NCBI GenBank assembly: GCA_963281255.1
Contig: OY725490.1
Span: 1 to 64,000 of the forward strand
DNA: 64,000 bases
Source of the DNA: Aphrocallistes beatrix
Taxonomy: Eukaryota; Porifera; Hexactinellida; Sceptrulophora; Aphrocallistidae
Direction of reading: 5' to 3'
Below, piece after piece: positions 13,362-25,727 of the stretch. The first letter of the stretch is position 1, and each line of letters opens with the position of its first letter. The notes beneath the pieces are model-generated. The model had not been told where the DNA came from and searched no databases. It worked only from the letters and a program-made list of their open reading frames with translations. Made by a program: the position numbers and the translations under genes.

Positions 13362-15189
13362 CATGGGGCTTCAAACGATGGGCAAGAAGAGCCCCACTCT
13401 CTCCCTGATGCATCCGGATGTGGTAGTGTCTTCGCAGCATCGGAGAGATAGCGTTCCAGGGACTGTACTTCCGTAAACTGATCTCCTCTGCAAGTGTGAC
13501 TCTCCGCGTGGACAAGGAGTTGAGCGAGTGTCAGTGTCTCGGTCTGGTGCTAGAGCACCTGCAGAAGGACAGCATGGGTGTCGTGACGAAGGTGTGGTCT
13601 TTTGCACATCTGACCATGCAAGAGTTCATTGGTGCGTTCTGGCTGAGTGAGTGCTCGTGGGGGGATCAGTGTTGCAGTGTCCGCTACATCGTGAATTCCA
13701 GCGACAACTTTAACTTGTTTCGTATGATGGTGCGATTCCTCTGCGGTCTGTTGTCTGACTCAGGTCTCCGTGTTTTGTACATTTTGTACAAATACCATCC
13801 CAATACTCCCGTTGCTATGACGAGTATGCCGATGTGTTATCAATTCAATTATCCTTTAATATCACATATGCATTCCATTATGGGTTGGATAGAATTTACA
13901 GAGAAATATCTGAGTTTGTCTGCACTGCTATTTGAGTCCAGCTCTGATTCGAATAACGACACCTTTCCTTGTTTCAGATCATTCCTACCTCAGTCACTAT
14001 TCTTCTATTTCGAAAGCGCCACTCCTCCCAATGAGTGGGAATGTTTTGTGAAGTCCTTACACCTCCTACACTCTGTCCAGCTCATCTATTTAGACTCAAA
14101 GTATTTCTCGATACCTCAATTCAGAGCATTGCTGACTCAACTGACTTCCTGCACTCTCACCTGTTTAGCTGTGAAGTTAGAAGAACAAGACTATTCTACT
14201 CTGACAGCTTACAGTGAAGTCATCCGAGAGTGTCAGCTACCATCAGACACTAAGATTAGTTTGAACTTGACTCGTGTAACCTCACTAACACTGAATCAGC
14301 TGATAATGTGTCATTTGCTTCTGTCTTCAAACCATTTTCTAGTTTGGGTTTATTCTTAACTCAATTCACACCTCAGTGTCTGCAGCAGTTAGCTAATCAA
14401 CTCAATTCTACTGATGACCTTTGCATTCATCCCCATTACTCCAATACCCCCAGTGAGTACGAGACATTGCTTCCACGTCTCAGTAACACTACACAGCTGA
14501 CAGGTTTACACCTCTATTGTATTCCGCCTGAATCTATGCAGCTGTTAGAAACTGTCTTACCTCGACTCTCCAACCTACAGGAGATAACATTACATGCTTA
14601 TACAGATCCATACTCACTGCTACCTCGTATCAGCAGTCTCCCCAACCTCAAATACCTACAACTATATCCTGAAAAAGAACCTACAGACTCCAGACATCAG
14701 GAACATCTCATACAACTGCTTGATACTAACATACACACACTCAGAGGGTTGAAGCTACGTTATTTGCACAGAATTGGAAACAGCTGTGAAGAAGTATTTC
14801 TATCTTTACTCTCCTGTACTGGTTTAGTGGAGATTCAGCTATACGACACTAACCTACTACAAGATGACGTGATTCTATTGGGTACAGCAGTGAGTCAACT
14901 AAGATGCTTACTCTATTTGTTTCTATTTAGTGTTCCACTATCTGATTCTGGTATGTTTTGTCTTTGTAGAGGACTGCTGTATCATCCTAGCATTAGACGT
15001 TTTGACGTGCAGCTCTGTAATCTGAATTCTGACTCTTGTGTCTATCTCACTAACCTCATTCCAACTCTCAAACAGTTCAATAAATTTAGCATGGGTGGAA
15101 ATAACCTCTCTAAACCTAATCATGTTCCTGTCACCATTCTCAAACAGACAGCTGATCTGTACTTTGTAACTCACTATGGTCTTAAATAG
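13362..15189 (+). pseudogene. NACHT-LRR receptor pseudogene (3' half, frameshifted)
   Basis: This is a close copy of the intact NLR at 34,410-37,793. It starts at the equivalent of 35,957 and reaches the same stop. It keeps the winged-helix end of the NACHT module (FAHLTMQEF motif) and the whole LRR region, but lacks the death-fold segments, the P-loop and Walker B. Against the intact gene I see a 2-base deletion near 13,431 and a 1-base deletion near 14,264, both shifting the frame, and an in-frame 3-base loss near 14,596. Two long open stretches (13,496-14,359 and 14,308-15,189) are the pieces between breaks. The 5' end abuts the VNTR, which suggests that a deletion fused the VNTR to the gene body. 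A truncated LRR-only product cannot be excluded, but there is no start context to support it. Confidence 0.9.
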
Positions 15190-16845
15190 AATTTTTGTTT
15201 TGCATTTCTGAACTATTTTGTCTTTGTTTACTATTAAGCTCTGTGTGATACAAGTACTACCACCTGTAGTATTGTTTATTTTACAAAATTAATATTGATT
15301 TTTCTGAACTTTCATTTAATTTCACTTCGATAATAGAACCATCTGCAGGTAATTATGGAATATTTAGTTAGGAACTGCAGGGTCGGCGTCATATGCTGTA
15401 TCATGAATCCATGTGTCCTATGGACTATCCTATTTGTCTGTACTAATATTGTCCATGTCAGCTTTTTGGCGGTTTTTCCTAGACTTAATTGTTCTCAACC
15501 TGAAGTCCACACGACATCTCAAGGGTTAAAGAGATCTGAAATTTACATTGCATTAATGAGAGCTCCACAGAATGTAAAGAATTGCTGTGGAGGTTCCAAT
15601 GCCTGAAAAGGTTGAAAATCGTGAGCTTAAACACTGAGACAAAAGATTAGCACATTTTCCTGGATTTCATCAAAATTCCAGTATTGAGTTTTTAACCAGG
15701 TTCAAAGTTCTTTTGAAAGTATGCGTAATCCCATTTAACATCTTATTTTCAATCGAGAATTTTTCAGATGATTTGTCTCTAGGAGAGATGTGTAGTGTCA
15801 TAAACTTGTAATATCTTGTCTACTCAGATACGAATGTTCCTAGAAAATTTAGTGTCTTGAAAACAATTTACTGCGCAGTAAGCAGTCCCTACGATACAGT
15901 GTTGTCATGAGAATGACCATGAGAAGATCCACACATTCCCATATGGGGAGAGAATAACTTAAGGTTATGGAAATTCCCACATGTGGGATTCTGTGGCATT
16001 TCCCGTTGATTTCTGTAGGAATTCGCACAGAAATCCTGTGGGAATGAGGAATAAATGTTTATTCCCACGGAAACCCTGCTAGGATAAGTTACTCCGTTAT
16101 AGAACATTGATACTATTTGTTGGATATTCCATATTCATTTGTACTAAATCCGTTTGAGATGATATCTTATTCTAATTATGCTCTTTCAATTGATGTTACA
16201 CTTCAGTCTATTTTTAACTCTTCTAGCTATCTCATTTCTTTCTCAACTTTTTAATTAAGTTTCAATGCTATCAATTCCATTCAAAAGAACCCTCAGATTT
16301 CCCTAATCAACTCTCGTCACTCTTCAATTTCTTCCAAACTTCTCTTCACCTACCTCTGTGTATATTCATCACATTATCCCATTTCCAGCATTCATCATCT
16401 AGTAGGCTCAATTCTCTCTTATTTATACCTTCAGATGATGTATTTTCAGAAATTCAGTTCTACATTCCAGAGAATTTTTGCGTTTCTTTTGTGTTTGGAA
16501 GTTTTGGTAAGTTTGAATTGTTATTCTTTTACATTTCAATATTCTTGTTCTGTAAAATGAGTTGTAGTCGCTTTTGAATCCACTTACATATCTATGAACT
16601 CATCCAACCTTTTTTGAAGTGCTATTTTCCGTATATCTCTACTAGAATATTCTCCCCACGAAACGAGTGCGAACCTTTGTGTACCTCTTAATTAATTTCT
16701 TCGATAATATTAATTCAAAGTTCTCTTGAATCTGAAATATTGATTTTTCTGAATCTGATAAATGAGGATAAAATTTATCATCATCCCTCCTACTTATTAT
16801 TCTTGTATACACAGTATACTCGATTAGTAGCCGACTTTCTAATGC
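15190..16845. other. Intergenic; cluster of inverted GTGGGAAT motifs near 15.9-16.1 kb
   Basis: No gene is supported. Between about 15,930 and 16,080 the words TTCCCACA and GTGGGAAT recur in both orientations, which allows local hairpins. The open frame at 15,355-15,606 has no recognisable domain or splice context. Confidence 0.4.
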
Positions 16846-17026
16846 ATGTAGAACTCGGAATAAGACGTATTTCGGCTTAGTACGTACTCATTTTTTGAAT
16901 AAAGATTCATTAAGTTTGTAAGTACTACTTACGGACAGTACGCACATTTCTCCCTTCCAGGAAGGTATGACTTATCCGAGTTATAATGTAATCGCTCCTC
17001 TAAGAAACTTTTGCTTCTTCTTAGAC

Positions 17027-17209
17027 CAGTGGTTCCAACCTATTTTACCTCGTGCACCCCCTGACACCTAAAAATTTTTTTGTGAAAAACTCTATTGATC
17101 TGACTTGTCATGACTTGTCATTGCAATAAGGACGACTAATAATAAGGACGAATCCTTGTCCCGTGCACCCCCGACTAAGGACCCGTGCATCCCAGTTTGG
17201 GAACCGCTG
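17027..17209. mobile_element. hAT-type MITE (183 bp)
   Basis: It begins CAGTGGTTCCAACC and ends with the near complement GGGAACCGCTG. The flanks TCTTAGAC and CCTTAGAC form an 8-bp target duplication with one mismatch. The inside is C-rich (CGTGCACCCCC) and non-coding. Confidence 0.8.
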
Positions 17210-17560
17210 CCTTAGACTAAATCACAAAACCTTTCCATTTATCCAATCACTCTTGTGGAGTTTATTCCGAAATTGAGCAAGACATTTTAGAAACCCCAAT
17301 GAATAATAGAAGTAGATTTCTATGTAAAATGATAAACATTACCTCAAGTATATAGCCTCACTATAAAACAATCAAAACGTGAAATCAGTTATTATGTAAA
17401 ATCTAGTATAACTCTGATAAGACGTACCCTTCCTTGAAGGGAGAAATGTACGTACTATCTGTAAGTACTTACTAACTGAGTTGATATTACATAGGAATCT
17501 ATATTAAATGAATTTTGGTTCAGAGAAATGAGTACGTACTAAGCCGAAATACGTCTTAAC

Positions 17561-17730
17561 GGTATGGTGGAAATAGTTCGAACCAAAACCGAAAATAGTT
17601 CGACTTTACAAAAAAGGTAATAGTTCGAAAAAAAACACCATTAATCCTAATGATAAAAAGTCGAACTATTTCCTAAATCCGCAATTCAACTATTTCCTTT
17701 TTCGAAAAATCGAACCATTTCCGCATTACC
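17561..17730. mobile_element. MITE (170 bp) with perfect 8-bp TSD GTCTTAAC
   Basis: The ends are GGTATGGTGGAAATAG and the complement of GGTAATGCGGAAATGG. GTCTTAAC flanks both sides exactly (17,553-17,560 and 17,731-17,738). The internal words AGTTCGAA and TTCGAACT/TCGAACCA are mirrored between the arms. An 8-bp duplication fits hAT-like transposition, but the GG terminus is not the usual CAGNG, so the superfamily is open. Confidence 0.75.
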
Positions 17731-18296
17731 GTCTTAACTTAGTACGTTCAAACCGAGTTCTACTGTACCTGGAAAGTTCGAGGCATTTTCCATTAGTTAT
17801 GATGCATAATTCCTGAAATTTTCACGTATTTTATATGATAACTGATTTGGCGTTTCAACGTTATGCTATATACAGGAGCGTATACTTGGAATGAGATTGG
17901 TGTGTTCTTTGTGCTACTCTGGATTCTTAAAATGGCCATTTTGAATCATTTTTAGATAAATCAACAGAATATAATAACTCATGAGAAATTCCTTGTAATC
18001 TGTAGCTCCACTCCTGCCGGTATTAACATCCATGGTACATCGTATCTTCATATTCGTCCATTCCGTTTATTAGCAAAATTCCTGAGAAGAGAATTCCACT
18101 AACTTTTGTTATAATTGAATTGATTGAAGTTGTCTACTCTTCTAGGATCGTTTTGAGTTATTTCTGAAGTATGTACCATCCATCCAACTATCCTTTCAGC
18201 AAGCAAGAGGGCATATCTTGTATACAACCTCAACAACAACAACAACAATCTTAACAACAACAACAACAATCTCATCATCACCCAAAGCACCCTTGT

Positions 18297-21200
18297 ATGA
18301 ATAGGGCTCCAAGTAATAATGTGAGTTATTATTGTGTTCCTATTGTCAGATTATATAAGTACTGAGAATTTATACAATACTCGATCAATTGAAATCAAAT
18401 GGAATTGATCAATTATGATCCCTGGCTGGGACTTCCAATGGGATAGAACTTTGCCCAGGATTTGATGGATCAGCGTAAACCACAAACATAGAAGAGACCC
18501 CGAAATTGTTCTTGGAACCGTTCCTGCTGGTTCATTGGGGATTATAGTTTGGGATTTATCAAGAGCGAATGCTTCAACATTTTCTGTTTTTGGAAGAGAT
18601 AAGTGCCATTAAGAATCAATCAGAAAAACTTTTTATCTGAGCTATCCATATTTAAGGCAGAGCTCCCCAATTTATAATCCTTTGTGAAATTATTTCTTTC
18701 CCAATTTTCTGATTTGATATAAAATATTTTCTTGAATTAAAACCTTAATATAAAGTGCAGTTAGCTAGTATGGAGAGATGTGTCCTTATGTCATGGACAG
18801 TGTGCTACGTCTCTCTATCCTAAATAGCTCAATTCTTACTAAATAAAACACGTTTTTTTCAGTTTTATATGTTGACTTATGTTTTATTAGAATCTTTACT
18901 TTTGTTCCATTTTAGGAGAACATCATATACGGAGTGGAGATACCTAATCGTGTGTTTGTAGGAGGTGTGGCATACGATGTAAGTTATCCAATTCCATTTT
19001 TATTTGTTCTCAACCTATATGCATATTTATACAATGGATTTCTATTTCTATAAATAGAATTGGTGATAATAGATTTTCTTACTCTCTAATTCCTCGCCTA
19101 TGATTTTCGTACAGTAATCATTATCTGAAATATAGAAATAATTTTTATTTAGACAAGCCCTCCTTTTTCCCGCTTGTAAAGATACAAAGGCGATCCCTGG
19201 GGTGGTAGGGGCATTTTCTCCCCTCATTTGTATTTATGTCCCCCCCCGCCCCCCCCCCGGTTTTTCGGATTTTGGCAGTTCCCTACTTATAGAGACCTCA
19301 TTGCGACAGAGGTTTACTTGAGTCTTATTTTGTAGACGACAGAGCTTGAGTTGAAGAATTTCTTTCAGAGTTTTGGTGAAATCAAAGATGCAAAAATAAT
19401 CACAGATCGCGACGGAATTTCGAAAGGGTGAGTATCGTGAATTTTTAAACCGGTCAAACTCAATGTATTAGATTTTGCACCGTATAATAATATTCTAGTT
19501 CGGCTCCAAGTTATTCTGTTCTACTCAGTATTATATCCACAGTATTAATGCTTAAGTACGTATGAACAAACCGAAAACTCATGTTTCTCCCTTCTTCTGT
19601 CTGCGGGATTTTTCGAAATTTGACAGCCCAATCCTTATCAAATTTTGTATATAAGATCATGTGTTAGAGCATATAGGCACCATATACAGGGTTTTATACA
19701 GAAGGTGGTAAGGGGGCCATTTGCCCCCCCTTTTTTTAATTTAGAGGTATACCCGGAATCCTTAATCCTTCTAATATATATATACAATTTTGAGACGATT
19801 CAAATTATTTTCTGATTTACCCAGTTTTCCTTCTCAACTTTTTGAGTACTGTTGTCCAGCTTCGTGATATTCTTATACTACAATACCATGGATGGTTTTT
19901 AGTAGAGAATCCTGAAAATATCCGTAGAATTGTTGGATTTAATTTTGCTCATTCATATGGCTTTGTTCATTGTAACTAGATTACTATAGCCACAAATTAT
20001 GTCGCACCCCGACACAATTTGATGGCACACGACACAGTTTGGTATTATAAAACTGCATATGGACATAAATGTAGAAAAACTCATTCATGGTCCATATAGG
20101 GATACCATGCTAAATTGCGTCGCATCAAAATGTATGCAGATACATGTGAGTTTTTAGCTTAAAAATAGCTTCTCACAGATGTGATTTTTGTACTGTTGCG
20201 TAAATTCGTGAGATTCTTATACTACATAACCATGGATGGTTTTGTAGCGTAGAATAACCTTGTGATTCAACCGGTTTTATCATAACTTGATAGCCATCGC
20301 CTTTTAATTTAGTGGCACGCAACACAGTTTACTTCGTAAAACCCTATATGGACCATGGATGAATTTATTTTGCATTTATGGTCCATATGGGGTTTACCAT
20401 AGTAAATTGTGTCTCGTGCCACAATTTGGTGGTGGTGGTCATCAAACTACGATGAAACCGATTGAACCATAAGGCGATTTGAGTGAACGAATCAAAATCT
20501 CACGATTCTACAGAAAATCTCAGAATTCTACGCTACAAAGCCATCCATGGTTATATAGTACTAGAATCTCACGAATCTACTCAACAGTACTTGTAATGTC
20601 CACGTTTTGGTGAAAAAATCTTCTAGCCTCCCACTCTGAGGGGAGTTTGCCTCCCATGACTGGGAAGCTAGAATACTTTGTGTCAGCCCTTAACCTGCCT
20701 CACTTCCCTTGTGATTTGAGGCTAGATCCAACCTCGCTGGTCACCATACATATATGCATTGACAATTTCCATTTTTAGAAGACCATCTACTACAAAGAAA
20801 AGAAATTAAACATTGGACCTGCTATACGAAAACAGGTATGTGGTAGAATATATTAATGTTATGGCAGATAGTGAGAACAGTTATTACGAAAATCCCTGAA
20901 AATATGGAAATTCATAATTATTTTCACGCAGGCATATAGGAAATCGAAATTGCTGTGATACTTTCAGAAATTTACATTAATTTGCGTCAACACTGGTTTC
21001 TTACTGTAGCAATACTCTTGTTAGTTCAGATCTTATAAGATGTCCTTATGCGTGGACTATGTTGTTTATTCTAATGTTATTTTAGGGAGGTCAGTTTCCA
21101 AAGGCCAATCAAGGTATGCTTATGTTTTAATTAATAAATGCTTATTACTAATTTAGATTATATTCCTCGAAAAGTCCAATGATATGAAACATCGTTCTTT

Positions 21201-21725
21201 TTAGTGATTTGTTAGCGGTTTATGTAGAAATCTAACTGTCAGATCTCTACCAAATTTCGCATATAGGATCCATCTATCGCGCAAAGGCCCCGAAATTCGA
21301 ATTCTCAAAAGTTACCTTAGAATGGAACTTGGGTGGCTAGCAGCTAGGAGTGGGATGACTCGTAAGTACGCAGAGGTAATGAGTAGGCAGGGCTGCCATG
21401 ACCACCCCACTTTTGGGGAGCTTTCAACGGCACTGATTCCTATCGTGATAAGATTATGTTTATTGTAGCCACTTCACTTTCCACGCTACCCTATCCTCCT
21501 CCCAAGCAATTCTTCACTCCTCACGATCATTCAGACAACAGTGTTTGGTTTAAAATGAAAGAATCGAATACAGCTCCTCAATCCAATACCAAGTTCAGTA
21601 CTGTGTCGATGGATTCCTATCAGGATAGTGTGTATCCGAAACAGAGTAGACTGGGGAGTAGAAATCAAGATTTCGCTCAATTAGGTTGGTTGATGATCAG
21701 TCAAAGTCGTTTTTTTTGTCACTAG
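18297..21725 (+). CDS. boule/DAZL-like RNA-binding protein gene; RNP1 exon not found
   Basis: Exons I can support: 18,297-18,320 (ATG start, 8 codons), 18,916-18,978, 19,336-19,427, 20,779-20,835, 21,086-21,113 and 21,469-21,725 (stop). All junctions are GT..AG, with donors GTGAGT, GTAAGT, GTGAGT, GTATGT and GTATGC. The second and third exons encode IPNRVFVGG (RNP2), AYDTTELELKNFF and an end in DRDGISKG. The fourth encodes KEKKLNIGPAIRKQ, a DAZ-family signature at the end of the RRM. In the family, a stretch of about 20 residues with the RNP1 core lies between these two. Here exon 3 ends in phase 2 and exon 4 needs phase 0, so an exon of length 1 modulo 3 is missing. DAZ-family proteins bind mRNA 3' UTRs in germ cells. 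The last exon is rich in P, Q and S and may splice again at 21,684. An in-frame TAA in the upstream CAA-repeat region favours the ATG at 18,297. Confidence 0.75.
19849..20150. mobile_element. Partial copy of the TA-flanked palindromic MITE, inside a boule intron
   Basis: From TACTGTTG near 19,850 through CCATGGATGGTTTT it matches the left arm of the complete element at 20,193. The CATATGGAC core recurs near 20,063 and GGTCCATATAGGG near 20,090. The right arm is lost or rearranged. Confidence 0.55.
20193..20587. mobile_element. TA-flanked palindromic MITE (395 bp) in a boule intron
   Basis: The left end is CTGTTGCGTAAATTCGTGAG and the right end is its near complement (CTCACGAATCTACTCAACAG). 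Both are flanked by TA (20,191-20,192 and 20,588-20,589). Both arms also share the complementary CCATGGATGG segment, and the core carries TGGTCCATATGGGG and its complement. It lies between boule exons 3 and 4, exactly where the RNP1 exon is expected. Confidence 0.75.
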
Positions 21726-21905
21726 GCCTGTTCCATCAAATTCTGACCACAAATTCCACTATACGGAATACGAAAGCGGGAAATGCTATTTCTACACCCA
21801 GGCTTGTAGAAACCGATAATTTGGGCCTCCTTGAACCCAAAGGCTGTCATTGTTTTTCAAAGCAATCACTTATATAGAAGTCTCAATTTTAGTTTAGTTT
21901 ATATC

Positions 21906-21911
21906 AATAAA
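21906..21911 (+). terminator. Candidate polyadenylation signal of the boule-like gene
   Basis: AATAAA lies about 180 bases after the stop at 21,725, on the same strand. This is a normal distance for a short 3' UTR. Confidence 0.5.
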
Positions 21912-22216
21912 CCTCTATATACATATTTTCACACCATTTGACCAAATTTGAAAAATAGGCTAAAATAGGCTTGACATGGATTTTTGTGGTCTAGATTTCG
22001 GATATCATTTTTTCAGATCTGTATGAGAAATTATTTGCTTAATATTGTTTACTATAAGTACATAAAGTAAACAATCTCTTAAAATAATCTAGAGACTAGC
22101 TTTCAACTGTTAATATGGGAGTTTTATGCGTGTATGTTTCAAATTATTTTATCATAGACTACATTTTTTTCTGTAGTTCTAAATTCATGATTGATCTTAG
22201 ATAAATGACTTTTGTT

Positions 22217-22328
22217 TCTTTAGTATAGAATTGGAATGCAAACCGCTTTCTCTGATATCTCCAAGCGCCCGTAGGACAGACACACAATGTCCGCAAGCCT
22301 CGCAGCGCAAGCAAGCGAAGCACGCTTG
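22217..22328 (+). mobile_element. Helitron-like 3' end (truncated B-type copy)
   Basis: The last part resembles the 3' end of the elements ending at 58,561 and 44,989: CCAAGCGCCC, a CCGCAAG stretch, CGCAGCGCAAGCAAGCGAAG and the terminal hairpin ending in CGCTTG. Nothing upstream resembles the 5' terminus, so this is a fragment. The rest of 21,912-23,150 shows no gene I can support. Confidence 0.6.
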
Positions 22329-23150
22329 TGTTCATAAATACGATAAGAGGAACTACACAGAAGAGGACGCTATACAGATATAAATTCTTCACGGAGGGGA
22401 TCATTCCCTCCCTACCATTATTACCTTGTTCTATTTTCCATGTTATTTTCAATTTGAGCATAAAAAGACTTTTCATATTCTAATTGCAAAGCTCGATTAG
22501 TATTTAAATTTAGTTCCGATATATACTATGTATCAAGCTACAGGAGAATAATGATCGCGATCAAGTTTTGTTCTTGATCGGGATCGCTGATCGTAATATT
22601 AGCCAAAATCTCGATATTCATTTTCACCATCGACTAATGTCCTCGTTGTTTAGAATCCAAAAGTGCTCCATCGCTGTTGTGTTCTTCTTCTATGTATGGA
22701 GCCTTTCCGTTCCTGGGAACACAATTAATAGAGGCGACTGTATATATGTAAGTTCAAATCTGTTTAATCCGGCAAACTTTGCTCCGAATAAGCAGTTCCT
22801 AATGAACTGATGAATTATTATTAGCTTTAGGATATGTGAGACTATTCTGTTGTTTGAGATTTTCCAACAAAGCTGCCTTTCCCGATTTACCGGTGCCCAA
22901 ATTAACCCGGGCTGATTATATTTTATTACGAACGAAAAGACATCTAAAGAAGCTGACGATAAAGTAAACCATTGATCGGTCTCGCCACACGAATGAATCA
23001 CACGGGAATGTATTATATTCCTTAATTTGATCACTCATTTATCTTAAACTAAGTTTCCTATCCCAATGTTATTGCTTGCATTGAATTAGTATTGTTCGAG
23101 TTTGCTTAATCTGAAATAAGACTTTTCTTGTTCCTGATAGTTCATTCATA

Positions 23151-23404
23151 GCTCATACAACTGCTTGATACTAGCATACACACACTCAGAGGTTTGGAGT
23201 TACGTCATTTGCACAGAATTGGAAACAGCTGTGAGGAAGTATTTCTATCTTTACTCTCCTGTACTGGTTTAGTGGAGATTAAGCTAGAAGACACTAACCT
23301 ACTACAAGATGACGTGATTATATTGGGTACAGCAGTGAGTCAACTCAGATGCTTACTCGATTTGGATCTACGTAGTGTTCCACTATCTGATTCTGATATG
23401 TCAT
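23151..23404 (+). pseudogene. NLR LRR fragment, third copy
   Basis: It matches 37,308-37,557 of the intact NLR: the LRR segment with HRIGNSCEEVF and VPLSDSDM. It has no start, no NACHT and no C-terminus. At its right end it breaks directly into gypsy sequence on the other strand, at a junction around 23,400. It is a relic of a further NLR copy destroyed by rearrangement. Confidence 0.9.
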
Positions 23405-25506
23405 AGGCAATTGGTTTCACAGGCCCCTGTTTGCATTCTTGAGCCAGCACCTCTCCTACTGCATCACTGGATGCGTCAACCTCCAAATGAAAGGATTTCT
23501 TCCAGTCGGGAAAAGCGAAGACCACAAGTTCTGCGCCAATACTTTACAAAAGATTAGGTAACTCTCCGCCACTGCAACTATCCCAGTGCCATCGTACCCC
23601 CTCATTGTAAGTCGGTAGAGGGGTAATGCAATGGCGGACATGTTCGGTATGAAATTACTATCTTTCAAGTCCCATGGTCGAGGCTGGCACTTAATTTTCG
23701 CTACTAGGCTAGGAAGGGGTTGATACCCATCTTTGGACAATAGGTGACCTAGGAACTCGGTCTCGCTGCACGCGAACTTGCACTTGTCCCGCCTGAGCTG
23801 CATATTAGCGGACCGATAGGGCTCTAAGACTAAACGGAGATGTCGAAGGAACATGATTAAGTCAGCGTGTCGTCTATATACGGGAGGCTATTCGTAGCTT
23901 CCCTAAGGGCAGAGTCGATTGTTGGTTGGTACGTGGCTTGTGCATTGCAATACCCTAACGGCATCACGCCGAATTCAAATTGCCCTCTTGGTGTAGTGAA
24001 GGCTGTCTTCTCTCTGTCGGGTTCCCAAATGGGATACTCCAATAGGCACTAGCACCATTCAAAGATGAGAAGAACCTACTACCCTGTAGTTTGTCCAAGA
24101 TCTCCTTGACATCTGGCAGAGGGTAAAAATCCTTTTTAATCTGGTCATTCAAAGCACGGTAGTCGACGGCAAACCGATAGGACATGTCCTTCTTCTGCAC
24201 TAGTATCACTCTGCTTGCCCAAGGCGAGGAGGATTGTCGAATGATCCCATTCTCTAGCATCTGAGTTACTTGGGTGTTGATTTCCTTCTCGACTTGTGGG
24301 GAAACCTGAACGCTCCAGGCGTTGACAGGTTGGGAGCCTCCAGTCTCAATTAGATGTTGCGCATAGCAATACTATGCTTCCTGGGGTTCGGAGCGAAGAC
24401 ATCGTGAAATTCTTCTAGCAAAGCCGTTAGTCGTCTTGACTGCTGCGAAGTGATATCAGGGCTAACATTCCATCTGATAATTGTACTGGCCCGAGGAACC
24501 TGCGTGGCGCAAACAGAAGTCGCCACTAATCCCGCTCGGGACAAAGCCTGGCCGCCACTGATGGTTGCCTCGGAATTCAACCAAAAATCCCCGAGCCTAA
24601 CTCTATGATTATCTAAATTGAATTCGGTAGAGGAGTACCTAGAAAAGAAATCCCTCCCCAGTATAATGATAGGTTCTGAGCTGTCTAGTACCGTAAACTT
24701 GTCCCCCATTGTCTCCCATTTCTCCACATCCACCCGCAGGATTACCTCACCGACGGTCTCAACTAGAGTCGCGCATACTCCGTATACTCTGAACTAATTA
24801 CCCTAAGCGACTGGATATCTACTACTGAGGGTTAGACGCCTGAATCGAGTAAGGCTTGGGTAGAATGTCTATTCAGGGACACGCGAATCACTACTCCGAC
24901 TTGATAGCATCCCCATTCCAGGAGTGGTTCGCTTTACACACTCCCCTGAGCGTACTTCAGTAGACGATTCAAGCCCGGTTTCCACGATCAAGTGGAATAT
25001 CTTCTCGGTAAGTACCTTGCGTACCGTTCTAATGAAATCGCGCTCGATCGGTTTTGTAATTTCGTCCAGTGTTGTTATCCAATCTTTTAATTGGTTCTGT
25101 GCGGCAGGGCCAACTGGCTTGTTAGGACAAGGCATGCTATTCGTAGAGGGACCTGAACTGCGGAACTTAGTTCGTAAAATAGTCATCCACTGGGATTCCT
25201 GCCTCCACTCTGTGTGACATTGGGTAAGTAACGCTTGTTGAGGGTCGGTCGGGGATCTAAGCACTTGATCAGGGCCTCGAAGGTGGCATCTAATTTCTCT
25301 ACTTCGCCTACGATGTCCTTGACGGTTTCCCTCTCCCTGGTCTACGACAGACGTAATCGGGCAGAGTCCAATCACGAGTTTCTGTCCGTGAGCGACGGCA
25401 GATCGAAAAAACTTCTCCCAGCTGGATATCCGCTCGCCGGGTTGTAGTGGTGGAATATTCAAACTTCCATACGCTGTAGCCATTGCACGATAGTTTTCTT
25501 AACTTA
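23405..25506 (-). mobile_element. Ty3/gypsy retrotransposon remnant: gag, protease, RT
   Basis: Read on the minus strand from the LTR at 25,507, a gag-like frame starts at 25,483. It lacks the zinc-knuckle part present in the related element at 51.7-52.1 kb, as if an internal deletion near 24,900 removed it. Next come an aspartic protease with LLDSG (about 24,845), its ILGRDFF end (about 24,650), and a reverse transcriptase with FAVDYRALND and the catalytic YIDD (about 23,880). The RNase H begins (VDASSD) and is cut off at about 23,405, where the NLR fragment starts. No integrase or second LTR is present. Several frameshifts and stops separate the pieces, so it cannot be autonomous. Confidence 0.88.
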
Positions 25507-25727
25507 TGTTAGAGACGTCAGTAAAATAACTAGAATAAATATGTTGTTATTATCTAGACAGACACAGTTAAGAAAACTAAGTTGGTTGGTACCTACAATC
25601 TCCTAACTATAGCAATACTATACTAATCATGTGATTAGAGAACTAATGAGTGATTACTAAATAACGACATGACAAATCCATGGTTAGTTAATACGACATC
25701 TTCTTTCTAGGTGTGAGATGTCTCTCA
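25507..25727 (-). repeat. 5' LTR of the 23-25 kb gypsy element
   Basis: This 221-base stretch is bounded by TG..CA with imperfect inverted ends (TGTTAGAGAC and GTCTCTCA). It matches the solo LTR at 11,594-12,000. The gag start lies only about 24 bases inside it, so the leader is very short. Confidence 0.75.

Larger units (their letters stand above)
16846..17766. mobile_element. Decayed DNA transposon with long inverted arms, host of two MITEs
   Basis: GTAGAACTCGG near 16,850 is inverted near 17,755 (CCGAGTTCTAC). Inside, 16,862-16,985 is imperfectly inverted at 17,404-17,557, for example AAGCCGAAATACGTCTT against its complement. The middle holds the hAT MITE at 17,027-17,209 and the right arm is split by the MITE at 17,561-17,730. 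The right end is followed by TGTA, as expected for CAGTAGAACTC termini with a TA target. There is no transposase. Single ends of a similar kind occur at about 34,310-34,345 and 46,665-46,695. Confidence 0.6.

Noticed and set aside
19957-19980. TATGGCTTTGTT, reading YGFV, as the missing boule RNP1 exon
   Set aside because: There is no AG acceptor directly before it, a stop follows after seven codons, and the residues after YGFV do not resemble the family.
22690-23034. Minus-strand open frame of 114 codons
   Set aside because: No domain, no splice context and AT-rich composition like its surroundings.
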